NCBI RefSeq assembly: GCF_000340215.1
Contig: NW_006921537.1
Location: 310,001-374,000 of the forward strand
Reading direction: 5' to 3'
DNA from: Pseudocercospora fijiensis CIRAD86
Lineage: Eukaryota; Ascomycota; Dothideomycetes; Mycosphaerellales; Mycosphaerellaceae
Length of the DNA: 64,000 bases
Shown: positions 22,661 through 33,556 of the stretch, piece after piece
How positions within the stretch are numbered: the first letter of the stretch is position 1
Layout: each line of letters opens with the position of its first letter
Notes under the pieces: generated by a model
The model's database searches: none
Told to the model about the DNA's origin: nothing
Seen by the model: only the letters and a program-made list of their open reading frames with translations
Translations under genes and position numbers: made by a program

Positions 22661-23290
22661 TGGGGGTGGATGCCCCTGCTTCTCATTTCTCGCATGCCTT
22701 GCAAGGACGTCACGATGGAGTGAGACAAGACACGCGAAGGGATACTGTATCCATGATAACTTTGACCGCGCCGGGAACGAACAGAGCGTGTCGGGCTTGA
22801 AAAAAGATTGGTGCGGGCGATAATTATTTCCTTTTGTCCATCCATCTCTCTCTGTCCAAGCAGATTCTTCCCTGCTGTCGCATATGGTTGAAGTTTGGCA
22901 CTCACGAATGGAGGATGTGAGCAATCGAATTCTTCCATCGACGCGGCTGTTGGAGAGTGACGTTGTACGGAGACTGCGAGGTGCACAAGAGCTATTGTAT
23001 TAGCCTTGGCGATTTCTCGCTAGACTACCGGACGCACTGTATTGCAAGGCGCACCGATATACTGACCTTCAGGCTATGGATGCTATTGCAGAAGGCTAAC
23101 TAGTCATGCTGTCAAGGGCGTGGGCGTGGGCAAGCAAGATGGCTCTACAATTCAATCTGTCGAGGTACTGCCCAGGAGTGATAGAATAGAGGTGGTAGCG
23201 AAGAAGCCGCCTCTCACGCAATTGTTCACAGAATATCTCGCTTCGGCATTCACGCCGCGAATCGGATCGGATTAGTCGACAATTCAACTA
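22661..23290. other. Gene flank before the RIP block
   Basis: GC-balanced, no gene recognised; it should hold the BVMO 3' UTR. The composition switches sharply to CpA/TpG-poor sequence at about 23290-23310. Confidence 0.5.
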
Positions 23291-23880
23291 AGTAATCTGC
23301 GCAAGGATCCGTGGATATAACTATTATAGGTACTCCGATCTTGTTTAGTAGCCGCTATCGTCGTAACCCTCGCCGCTATTAGTAGGATTACTTTAACTGT
23401 AGTATTAACTAAGCTAGATCTAAATAGTCTAGCCTTTTATACGACTAACGATAATCTAATGCTTATAGAATAGGTATTTAGCGGCGTTACTAGATTATAA
23501 CTAAAAGCGCTCTAGATCGTTGTTTAAATAGTGTCTATAATAGAATACCTTATAGCGGCTATTCTTTAGTCTCTTAGGCTCCTTACCCTTTAGAGGCCGC
23601 GAATAAGACTATAACTGTAACTCTAGATCGCGCCTATTACTAGCTCTTTTCCTTTTTTCTAATAGTAGAGTCGGAGTCGGTATTAGCTATATAGGTATTA
23701 CTAAAGACGATAATAACGATATAGGAAGGAATAATAGGTTAGGTATTAGTCGAGGGGGCAGTTAACTTAGTAGTAGCGTAGGATTTAGTACCTCTCTAGC
23801 TTTATTACCTTCGAAGTCGCTAAAATCGCTAGAATCTTATATAAACAGTATCCGTTATCTATCGTACGTTTCCCGTAACT
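23291..23880. other. RIP-affected sequence left of the hAT element
   Basis: The same mutated composition as the block but outside the terminal inverted repeat. No protein similarity is recognised. It and 47750-50200 were presumably contiguous before the hAT insertion; no clear 8-bp target duplication is visible at the two borders. Confidence 0.4.
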
Positions 23881-24003
23881 TAGACCCCGTAGTAGTTCGG
23901 TTTGCGAACTACTAAACGTATATAGTTTAGTTTCTTAGCGGTAAACTAGCTCCCTAGTTCCGGTTTGGTTTTTTTAAACTATATAGATTCCTAGTTCGAA
24001 CTA
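23881..24003 (+). repeat. Left terminal inverted repeat of the hAT element
   Basis: It begins TAGACCCCGTAGTAGTTCGG, then TAGTTTAGTTTCTTAGCGG, and ends CTAGTTCGAACTA. The same three blocks appear in order, reverse-complemented, at 47749-47703 and 33360-33300. Confidence 0.8.
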
Positions 24004-24016
24004 GAGACTATATTAG

Positions 24017-24224
24017 TTTTACTATAAGGATACTCTTATTCGACTACCGGCTACGATTACCGGCTATATTTTACTATAAGGACACTCTTATTCGACTACC
24101 GGCTACGATTGCCGGCTATGTTTTACTATAAGGACACTCTTATTCGACTACCGGCTACGATTACCGGCTATATTTTACTATAAGGATACTCTTATTCGAC
24201 TGCCGGCTACGATTACCGGCTATA
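24017..24224. repeat. Subterminal tandem repeat, 4 x 52 bp
   Basis: Four copies start at 24017, 24069, 24121 and 24173 (TTTTACTATAAGGA), each containing two CCGGCTA motifs. They sit just inside the left inverted repeat. Subterminal repeats of this kind often bind hAT transposases; that role here is inference. The CCGGCTA motif recurs elsewhere in the element. Confidence 0.85.
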
Positions 24225-25053
24225 AGAGTAACTAGGTTATATTTACTACGCTCGCGGTTGCCTTAATAACAGCTATTGCCGTTGCTAAGGCGTAGTTACT
24301 ATTACTAGGGCGTAGTTAAAACTAAGTTACTGTTACTAGGGCGTAGTTGCCGTTACCGGGGCGTAGTTGCCGTAGTTGCGAAAGCTTACCTATATAACGT
24401 TACGTAGGCGGCAACAATTAGGGCTTCGCGATATTCTTATACCTTTTAACTTCTTCCTCTATACCTATAATAACGACTATACGCTACGCCCCCGCCCCCG
24501 CCCCCCCCTCCCCTTTTTAAAATAGTAAGAGAGAAGCGCGCCGCGCGCTAAATAGAAAATAGAACTAAAGACCGCGAGTTTGTTTTACCTAAGTATCTAA
24601 GAAAAAAGCGTAAGACTAAAGAGGAGTACTCTACGAAGAAGAATTCTATATAAGATCGTAAGAGAAAGGAGAAGATAGATAAAGATAAAAGATCGAAAGA
24701 TAAAAGAAGAAAGGCGCGAAATAAAGCGTTCTATCGATAGCTAGCGCCTATAGAAAAAAGTAAAGGTTAGAATAAGAAGATAACCTAAGAGAAGGCTTAG
24801 AGGAGGAAGGAATTACGTCTAGTTTTCGAGCGTAAAGTTCTAGTAGCGTAAGTTAGCCGTAGCCGGTAGCTATAGCTAGTAGCTATAGCTAGCATTTTCT
24901 TTTCTTTAAGACGTTGTATTTAGACCTATAGCCGCTATCTCTATCGATACGACCGATAGTAACGGAGATATTTAGATAGCCGAGAACAATAATACTAGAG
25001 GTTAGAATGCCGCGAAAGAGTGTAATACTACAAATAAAGGGACTAAAAAAAGC
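24225..25053. other. RIP-affected hAT sequence, basic coding-like tract
   Basis: From about 24630 to 24850 a single frame reads as a very Lys/Arg-rich protein (KRKEKIDKDKRSKDKRRK) interrupted only by TAA/TAG. A run of Cs lies near 24491-24512. No family is recognised. Confidence 0.4.
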
Positions 25054-25970
25054 GAGGAGATACTATACGTCGATCTAGTAGTAGGTGTAGTCTTAGGGCC
25101 TAACGCTATAGACGATAAGCGCTAGGAGTAGATCGAGTGTAGTTAAAGAGACGAGGTACTAGTAAAGGGCTAGGGTATAAGTCCTATTAATCTGGAAAAT
25201 TATCGGTAAAGCTACTATAAAAAGCTAGTAAGGATCGGAATCGAGACTAGTCGTCTTTGTGTCCTCGATATAGGGTAGAAATTTCTTTATTAGTATTAGA
25301 GCGATGCCTTTTCGTCTATAAAGGCAAGGTAGCTTACGATTAATATCGTCGGGGCTAGGTATCTAGGGACGGCGGAAGTGTTACTTAAGGAGAAAGGGGT
25401 ATAGGTAATTATTCTATACTCGGTATATATAGCCGGCGTTCGTAGCCGGCAGATACTAATACTTAAATAGAAAGCGTTTCTCGAGGGCAGAGTACTACTA
25501 CTATACAAAATCTTTACTAAGGCAGAGAGGGCTTATATCCGGAATCTAAGCTACTAGTAGGATAGGTTAGCGTTAGAATTCTCTAAATCTCTATATAAGC
25601 CTCCGAAGGATTACCTATTTTAGTAATACGGCTTTATCTCGACTACTCCGTAGGTACCGGACGAAGCTCGGGCGCTCTTTAAGGTCTTTACTAAGAAGCG
25701 GAAGGAGTTCGAGGATTAGGATTAGTTAATAGAGCTATTAGTTAGTATTAGGTTTCGTAGTTAGACTCGGCCTAAGCATTTGCTTATCGAGTGTCTTATA
25801 CCGAAAGAGGATAGATTAAGACTAAAAACGAGCTTAGATTCGTTAGGTATAGTAGCTCGGTCCCGTTAGTAGGAGAGAGCCGCTATATAGAAAGCAAAAT
25901 TTAGATAGTTAGGATAGCTAGGGTAGCTAGGAAAAAAATTCTAGTAGTTAGGATAGCTAGGGTAGCTAGG
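25054..25970 (+). pseudogene. Unknown RIP-degraded ORF upstream of the hAT transposase
   Basis: One frame can be followed for about 300 codons. It is interrupted only by TAG/TAA codons of the RIP type, which argues that it was once a continuous gene. Readable stretches include PNAIDDKR, LTINIVGARYLGTAEVLL, YKPPKDYLF and ECLIPKEDRLRL; the end has repeated LG/Q units. I do not recognise the family. It is co-oriented with the transposase. Boundaries are approximate. Confidence 0.5.
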
Positions 25971-26419
25971 AAACAAAAAAAAGGTAGCTAGCTATCTACT
26001 ACCTAGCTATTCCTAACGATACGATACTATAAAACAAAGGGTGTTTCCCTATAGCTACTAGTATATATCTACTACTCCTTACCTTACCGTATAAACCTTT
26101 AAAACATGCCGACCGATATTATATATATACTAGGCGCTATACTAGGAAGGGTAATAACGAGACGATAGTCGAAATAGTCTAGTATACGAGCGAGATTGCG
26201 ATAACGTCGAGAGGAGGTTATATACTCGCCTTCGAGCCTATCGAGTACTAGACGACGATTAGGGCTAGATTTATCCTCTCCGAATCCTAGTAGTAGGAAT
26301 TTATTATAGGGTACTACTACCTAGTCCTTACCTTTACGGAGTCTAAGTAGAAGGTTATTTAGAGATATAAGAACATCGAGTATTAACCCGGATATCTTCG
26401 AAAAGGCTAGCTAGGCGTA

Positions 26420-29222
26420 TCTTTAGAAACCCGAGTATACCGAGTAGTTTAATTAATAGATCTATAAGATATAGTTCCCTATATACTTACGTTTAAAGGA
26501 GTATAAACTGCGGAAGTGCTCGATACGATAGGGTAATAAGGAGCGAACGGATATATTCTAGAAGTTCTTTACGGAAGGGATATTATACCGTTATACGAGT
26601 TCTCGACTAAAAGATTAACTAGTTATTGTTTATAACTTCTGCGGTTTAATCTTAAAATACCCGAAACTAGGGGATTAGAATTTATCGCCTACTAACTATC
26701 TCTATTCTAAACGGTATCGGGAATCTTAAGGAAAGATAAGGGTTAATATAGATATAGCGTTCTAGAAAGAGGTACGTCTTCTAAAATGCCGGCTATAGCT
26801 ACCGGCTATAGCTGCCGGTTATAGTTGCCGGCTACTATAATTAACCGTATAGATCTAGCTAATTATTATAGGCTGCGCTAAAGGAAGCTTAAGGACTAAA
26901 GGCTACCGATTTCTCCGCCGAAGACTTTAAGTAACTAGTAAACGAAATGCTAGCTATAAACGGCCTTCCGGAAGACTTCTACAAAAGGGAGTCTATATAC
27001 AAGATATACCTATATCTTATAAACTACCCCCTTCCCTAATTTCTCGGCGCGATAACCTAGCGTACTATATTCGAAAAGAACAAAGAGGCTACGTTAGACG
27101 ATATTCGGGAGATCCTCCGTAATACTCGCCGAGTAGCTATTACTATCGATAGCTAGTTAAGCTAGACTATAAGAGCCTCCCTCCTCTCGATTATACTATA
27201 CTTTATTAATTCGGATTAGAAACTCTAGGAACTTATAATCGGATTCCCTAAAATTCTAGGTTCCTATACTAGTAAGGATATAGTAAAGCTTGTTTATACA
27301 GCAATAGATAGGGTTAGTGTAATAACGAAACTAATCTCGATTACTATAGATAACGCTAGTAATAATCGAACATTATATAAGGCGTTATATATATAATTTA
27401 CTTATATATATCTTTGAAATTGCTAATCGTATCGATAGGGTCGAGTATATAGAGGAGATTATAACGTCTATAATCTAGCTTAATCTTCCGAATATTAAGC
27501 TCGCTACGATTCCGGATACGTACGATAATAAAGATAAAGAGGACCCTAGTAATAGCCCTAGCCCTATTAAATCGGAGGAATCGGAGCCGACGTACTTACT
27601 AGTTATATCCCTATAGAAGTTTCCCTACCTCGCTTATATAGTTTAAATCGCGATCCGAGCCCTCTTTAAGACGCTTAAAATTGCACTATTAAACGACGAC
27701 TAATAGAAGATCCTAGATAAGGATAAAGCAAAGTCGAAAGTCGAGAAACTCGTTATAGTAATAAGACAGGATAAGGTAGAGAGCCTCGCTCTCGTTTTAT
27801 ATAAGGTATAACTTTTGTCTATAGCCGGTACCTATAGCCGGCAACCTAGTATAGTTCTAACTCTTTTTCTCTAGCTTCGTCGTCTCGCAATATATACGAA
27901 CTCGAGCTTATAGAGATATAACCGATTCGAGGCTATTTAAAAGAACCTTATTAAGCGCCCTAAAACCGATGCCTAGAATATCGTATAGAATAAGCGATAG
28001 TAAAAGCGGCCTCCTTAGCGCCTACTCCGTTTTACTTAAGACGTAAAGACCCGGTTCGATTCGACTTTCTATATAGTTACGAAGGGATATACTTTATATA
28101 CCGCTCTCGAGATCTATTAGAATTCCGAGGGTATTAAGTAGCTCGGGCTTACCGCCGCCGAATAGCGCTAAGTAGAGTATCTCGTAGATATTAGTAAGCA
28201 TTACGCGAAGGTTACTACTACGATTAGAAGAACCCGGGGACCGACGATCTACCTTGTCTTCGCGTACTATAACTAGCTCTTTAACGAGCTCGACGAAACC
28301 GTAGCTAAGCTAGCTAGGAAGAGCGTTCTCTAGAAAGTAGCTATAACGAAAGCTATAGATACCTCGTATACTAAGTTATATAAATATTATAGTACTACCT
28401 TTTAGTCGTTCGGGGATATCTATAGCGTTACGTACTTGCTTAACCCGGTAGAAAAGGATATATACTAGTAAAGGCCGGAATAGAAGAGGGACGATAAATA
28501 GCCTAAGCGTTACTAGAATATTCTAGAAAAGATATTCTATAAGCGTCGGAAAGAAACTAGTCTAAATATAGCTCGTATAAAGAAAAAGAAGGCTAAGAAG
28601 GCTCCGATATTATACCTATTTCGTAGATAGGAAGTAGAAGTAGAAGAGGAAGCAACTACTAAAGTAAACGAAGAAGAGTTCGAACTCTATCGGCGCGCGA
28701 GTAAGTACTAAACCCGTAGGCTCGGAAAGAGGGCTAATAATCTCTAGATCTTACCGGTCTTCTAGACGAATTCGGAGACGACATTCTCGCGATACAGTAG
28801 CGGTTAGAGCCTAAGTTTCTAACGATAGCGTCGGTCGCTCGGGACCTCCTCGCTATACCGAGCGTAGGTATAGGCTATAAGAGGTCTTTTAGTATCGCTC
28901 GTTACTAGGGCCGCTTTAATCGAATATACTCGCCTACTACCTTCGAATCTATTATAGTATTCCGATACTATCTCCTCTACTAGAGTTGCTAAAGTAGGAT
29001 ACTAAAGATTATACTAAAGGACTTAATCGAGGAATTAGAAAACCTTAAGATTAAAGGAACCTAGGAGCGCGAAGAAAATACGAAATTTAGTTTAAGCGAA
29101 ACCCTTATTAGCGATAACGAAGAAGAGGAAGGCGGAGGTAGAAGGCGATACCGGGTCGAGAAGCGGAAGCGTATATAGGCTTAGAGTAGCTTTAAGGAGG
29201 CGAAGCGCTTACGTAGAAGGTA
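26420..29222 (+). pseudogene. hAT-superfamily transposase, RIP-inactivated
   Basis: Reading through stops gives a protein with hAT landmarks. A BED-like/DNA-binding N-terminal region comes first. The catalytic core follows, with VAITID (first acidic residue), SLLSIILYFI and the diagnostic SITIDNASNN at about 27335-27375. Then come a long helical domain with LTLHTALE-like and RGPTIYLVFAYYNQLF-like segments (stops inside), and the C-terminal dimerisation region ARDLLAIPSVG...RSFSIARY near 28835-28920. It ends in acidic then basic tails. More than 20 in-frame TAA/TAG codons make it non-functional. It probably had introns, so limits are approximate. It would have cut and pasted the element by a DDE mechanism. 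Confidence 0.85.
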
Positions 29223-29732
29223 ATATAGCCGGCGTATATAGGCGGCGTATATAGCTAGTGTGTATCCCGAATATATTTCGAATTCCTAAATAGACTAGTT
29301 GCTATAGCAACCTACCCCGCTTACCTACTAACTATTTCTAATTCTCTATTCGCTCTTCCTCTCCTTCTTCCCTTTCCCTATATTCCTAAAGATAAATATA
29401 CCTTAAGGATTCGGCTCTTCGGGCCTTACTAAGTCGGCCCCCTCCCCTTCCTTTAGCAACTATCCTAAGTACGAATCTAACGAGGACCTACTAAGACGGT
29501 TTAATAGAAGACTATTTAATTTAGGAGGTAAGAAGTATAAATAATTCTTTACGATTATAGGCTTATTAATTTTCTAGGTCTTATCGATATACCTTCGTCG
29601 CCTAAACGCGTATAAAGATACCTTTAGAACTTAGATAAGGGTAAGGGTAAAGCAAGCTAAGTATAGGAAGACCGTAGCGAGAACGAAATATCGGAAGAAG
29701 AGGGCTGTCCGTAGTGTATATAAAGGAAGGGG

Positions 29733-30173
29733 GTTCCTCGGAAAATAGTACCGAAAAGCAAGTAGGCTAAGCTAGCTAAAAAGAGTAGGCGGACGAAGGC
29801 TATCGCAAAGAAAAGTTATTCTTCTATTAGAAAAAAGGGTAAAAGGTAGGTCTTAACGATAAAGAAGCGGCGCTTTAAACTAGGTACTATTACCCTTCGC
29901 GAGATCCGGCTATTCTAAGAAAAAAGAGGGACCGAGCTTTTAATCCCTAAGACTCCCTTCTAGCGACTCGTTCGAGAAATTATATTAGATTTTAAGTCTA
30001 GTATACGATTTACGGCTAAGGCGATTAGTGCTCTTTAGGAAGCTACGGAGGCATTTCTCGTAACCGAGTTTAAGCTTTTAAACCTCCTTGCTATCTATAC
30101 GAAGCGGGTTACTCTTTAATATAAAGATATATAGCTTCTAGCTAAAATTCGGCGTCGGTTTATAGCGTATTAA
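29733..30173 (+). pseudogene. Histone H3-like gene relic 1 (intronless)
   Basis: A single uninterrupted frame of 147 codons, apart from TAG/TAA stops, reads as a full histone H3. It has a basic N-terminal tail starting PRKIVPKSK, then FKLGTITLREIR, TELLIPKTPF, RLVREII, a helix 2 region ending EATEAFLV, and LLAIYTKRVTL with KDI near the end. Stops in the core fall where H3 has Gln (FQK, FQRL, LQE, the Q before KD, the Q of QL), exactly the CAR to TAR change expected from RIP. Loop 1 has ordinary H3 length, not the longer CENP-A form. An H3 packages DNA in nucleosomes; why a transposon carried one is unknown. Confidence 0.85.
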
Positions 30174-30379
30174 TTGGAATTTGTATTTAGTCGTTAGATT
30201 AACCTAGATAGAGGCCTATTTTCGTATCTTTTTACCGGCTATAGGTGCCGGCTATACTTATTCTATCTCCGCGCCGTACCTAAATCTAAGGTACGAAGTA
30301 AAAGCCTAGCGCCTTATATTTACCTAGGTTTCGCGGAGCGTTAAAAAGTAAGGTATAAAGGGTTACAGCTTCCTTCTAA

Positions 30380-30870
30380 TAAGCTACCTCGATAAGTATA
30401 GCAAATGTAGGTCCTACTAACGACTATAATAGACGGTCGTACCTTATAGACGGTCGTACCTTATAGACGGTCGTACCTTATAGACGGTCGTACCTTATAG
30501 ACGGTCGTACCTTATAGACGGTCGTACCTTATAGGCAATCTTAATACTCTACCTCCGCGGCTAGGTAAGGTTAAGTATAACCGCGAAGTATAAGCTACCT
30601 CGATAAGTATAGCAAATACAGGTCCTACTAACGACTATAATAGACAGTCGTACCTTATAGACGGTCGTACCTTATAGGCAATCTTAATACTCTACCTCCG
30701 CGGCTAGGTAAGGTTAAGTATAACCGCGAAGTATAAGCTACCTCGATAAGTATAGCAAATACAGGTCCTACTAACGACTATAATAGACGGTCGTACCTTA
30801 TAGACAGTCGTACCTTATAGGCAATCTTAATACTCTACCTCCGCGGCGAGGTAAGGTTAAGTATACGCGC
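30380..30870. repeat. Higher-order tandem repeat, 17-bp core
   Basis: AGACGGTCGTACCTTAT is repeated six times head to tail at 30431-30532. A larger unit, consisting of a conserved segment (AAGCTACCTCGATAAGTATA, starting near 30382, 30594 and 30735), then 17-mers, then an AGGCAATCTTAATACTC stretch, occurs three times with different numbers of the 17-mer. The array lies between the two histone relics. Confidence 0.9.
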
Positions 30871-31511
30871 GAAGCACGAGATAATATAGGCTCTTAGTCG
30901 TTTAGAGTAACGTACTATATAAATAACTAGGCGTCCTACTCTTATTTACTTACGACCTATATCTTAGGATGCTATTCTCGTACTTTTTTTTATATACCTT
31001 TTTAATACTTTACCTATAAGCGCTCCGTAATAACCGAGTAAATATAAGATACTAGGTTTCTACTCGGTACCTTAGCCTTAGAGATAGGGCGGAGTTAAAT
31101 TTAGAGGTATAGCCGGTACTCGTAGGCGGTATATAGAGACGGAAGTAAGCTTCTTCCTATAAAATAGCTACTTTATTTAGTATAGCCTACCCTATTATAC
31201 CGGCTATAGGTACTAGCTATATTTTTAACGTTGCCGTACCTGCCTATTTTAGCCGTACCTATCTTTTTTGTTTGCTCTAACGTTACTATAAGGTAGGCTT
31301 ACGCGAAGCTTACTCTATTGCCTAGCGATACCGCGATACTATCTCTCTCGCTTTTTATAATCTTCGTATCGATACCTATACCTTTACGCTCTATATCTAC
31401 TACTACCGTAATATCCTCGCTCCGCGCGCGCCTTCGTATACCTTCGCAACGCACTTTTTTATTAATTCGACGACTTTCGTAATACCGAGTCTACTTAACT
31501 AAGTTACGACG
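30871..31511. other. RIP-affected spacer between the histone relics
   Basis: No gene is recognised. It contains CCGGCTATAGGTACTAGCTA near 31199, a form of the motif dispersed through the element. Confidence 0.4.
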
Positions 31512-32132
31512 TCTCGTAAGAAAGGACCTACTACTACTATAGGTCGCAATAAGATCGGTACTACTAGAAAGACTATAGTATATTAACGTAAGAAGGCTAC
31601 TACTACTACCGCTAGTAGTAGAAAGACCGTTATAGGTAAGGCTCTACGGAAGATAACGACTAGCGCTTCTACTACTAGTAGCAATAATCGTCGCGGCCGT
31701 CGATAGCGTCTAGGAAGTAAGTTTTTTCTTCTATAGCTAGTAGCGTAGCCGGCATCTTTACTCGTCTTTACTAATCCCTCCTTAGCCGTAGCCCTTCGCG
31801 AAATTCGGAATTATTAGAAGTATAGTAGACTCCTAGTAGCTAAAACTCCTTTTAGACGACTTATTCGCGAGATTGCCTAAGGCTAGATAGCGGACTATCG
31901 CTTTTAAGCCTCCGTACTAGAGGCCTTTTAGGAGGCTATAGAAGCCTACCTAGTTTATATCTTCGAATATATATTTCTCTTCTATCTCTTTTCGAACTAT
32001 ACTAATACTATTTTAGCGGTTAACCTTATAGCTATCTACGCGAAGCGTATTACGATTATAGATAAGGATTTCAAAGCCCTCGATTAGATTCTTAAAGGCT
32101 AGAATGTCTATATTCGAGATAGTAGTAGGTAG
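31512..32132 (+). pseudogene. Histone H3-like gene relic 2 (two introns)
   Basis: The basic Ser/Thr/Lys-rich tail includes GKALRK (compare GKAPRK of H3). An intron at 31717-31785 (GTAAGT...CTTAG, 69 bp, with a CTAAT branch site) splits the H3 motif precisely: G is upstream and TVALREIR downstream. The core continues with LLVAKTPF, RLIREIA, DYRF and EAIEAYLVYIFE. A second intron, about 31968-32016 with a damaged donor, leads to NLIAIYAKRITI and DKDF. Stops replace Gln codons as in relic 1. The sequence differs clearly from relic 1 in tail, core and intron content, so this is not a simple local duplication. The true start may lie slightly upstream. Confidence 0.82.
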
Positions 32133-33299
32133 GATAGATATCCTAGTAGGAAGGATATTCTTAGTATTATCTATAAGCGTTTCTATATACGAAATAGGCC
32201 GCTATTATACGGCGCTATATACCGCGCTCTAAATACTCTCTAAGTATACATATATAGTATAGTATACTTTATTAGCCGTATAGAATAGAACATTATAGAA
32301 GTCTTCGAAAATCCCGTTAGTACTAAGGAGTAAAAAGGCTAACTACGCTACCGGCTACGTTGCCGGCTACGCTACCGGCTACGCTACTAGGTCTTACAAA
32401 GAACTAAAAGAAGATAGATATTCTAGTTAATTTATATTAGTTTGGATTTTTATAAAAAGAAAATAGGGAAAAAGGAGGAAGGTTAAAGAACCTAATACTT
32501 ATAGTTATAGGCATTATCCCTGTTCTCTAGACTATATTATATACCTGCCTTCGCAACTCTACCTAATACTCCCTCTAAATATCCTTATACTCTACCTACT
32601 AGAAATTTAACTAGGTACCTAGACCTATAGCTATCTCTATATCTTTTACTATCTTCTATAGGTTAAAGGACTCCTCTATAGTAGCCTCTACCTCCTTATA
32701 TAATACGAAGTTACTACCTACGCTATCCTTAATATCTGCTAAATAACTAAGAGTTCTAAGAAACGAACTAGTACTCGGCGTTAGTATAGCGAGTAACTAG
32801 TAGAACGCCCTATATAGCTACCTTATAGCTCTTTTATATACTATACCAATATCGAGGGAGGAGCTATCCTAGTACTTAATATTAGAGAATAGTTTAGTAG
32901 GAAAGTGTTAGAACTTCTTAAGGAGAGCTTTAAGGGAAATCGATAAGTTCTACCTAGATCTAGATAAAGATATTCTGCTAACTAGTTAGGGAATTGAACC
33001 GTAAACGAAAGGATGAAATTTATACCTAAGGAGTATAGTTTCCGAACTAAACTATAATGCCTTATATATATATATATATATGCTTTTAATTAGTTAGTGC
33101 CCTTAGCTAATTGTCTATAGATTTGAGGTTATATAAGTACCTTTATACAACTACGTAGCCTAAGTAGGATTCGAAAATTCTATAAGTACTAAGGACTAAA
33201 AATGCCGGCTACGCTACCGGCTATACTACCGAGTCTTATAAAGGGCTTGCTTAAAGCTACGTATACATTCCTACACTTCTTAAAAACCGATAAATTATA
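32133..33299. other. Right internal part of the hAT element
   Basis: RIP-affected, no protein recognised. Clusters of the CCGGCTAC motif lie at about 32340-32395 and 33204-33235, the second near the right inverted repeat and so a counterpart to the left subterminal array. A (TA)n tract lies near 33065-33081. Confidence 0.5.
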
Positions 33300-33360
33300 T
33301 AGTTCGAACTAGCTACTTATATAGTTGCTTAGCAAACCAACCTAAACTAAACTAGAGTTT
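33300..33360 (-). repeat. Right hAT inverted repeat, inner part
   Basis: It starts TAGTTCGAACTAG and contains TTGCTTAGCAAACCAACC; the reverse complement aligns with the inner half of the left repeat. It is cut at AGTTT (33356-33360) by the retrotransposon. The outer part continues at 47703-47749. Confidence 0.75.
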
Positions 33361-33556
33361 TATAAGAAGGGTATATTAGTAGGTAGATAGGGTAGTAGTA
33401 GGTACGAGTAGTATTCGATAAGGAGCTAGGAGGAGAGGGAGGAAGGCAGGCAAGTTAGCCTATTGCTAAGCGCTAAGCCCTGCCTAAGGCACTAAGACCC
33501 TAGCTTTACTTAGCCTAGTTATATGCTAATTACGTATAGCCTCTTTAGCCCTAATA
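33361..33556 (-). repeat. 3' LTR of outer gypsy element
   Basis: 196 bp. On the plus strand it begins TATAAGAAGGG (ancestral TGTAAG, seen in the 36220 copy) and ends CCCTAATA. It shares with the LTR at 47502, but not with the inner pair, the variants TACGAGTAGTATTCGATAAG and GCTAGGAGGAG. A purine-rich tract (AGAAGGGAAGCG on the minus strand) adjoins it, as expected for a polypurine primer. Confidence 0.93.

Noticed and set aside
29733..32132. CENP-A (centromeric H3) identity for the histone relics
   Set aside because: Loop 1 has the length of ordinary H3 in both relics, without the extra residues typical of CENP-A; both are better called H3-like.
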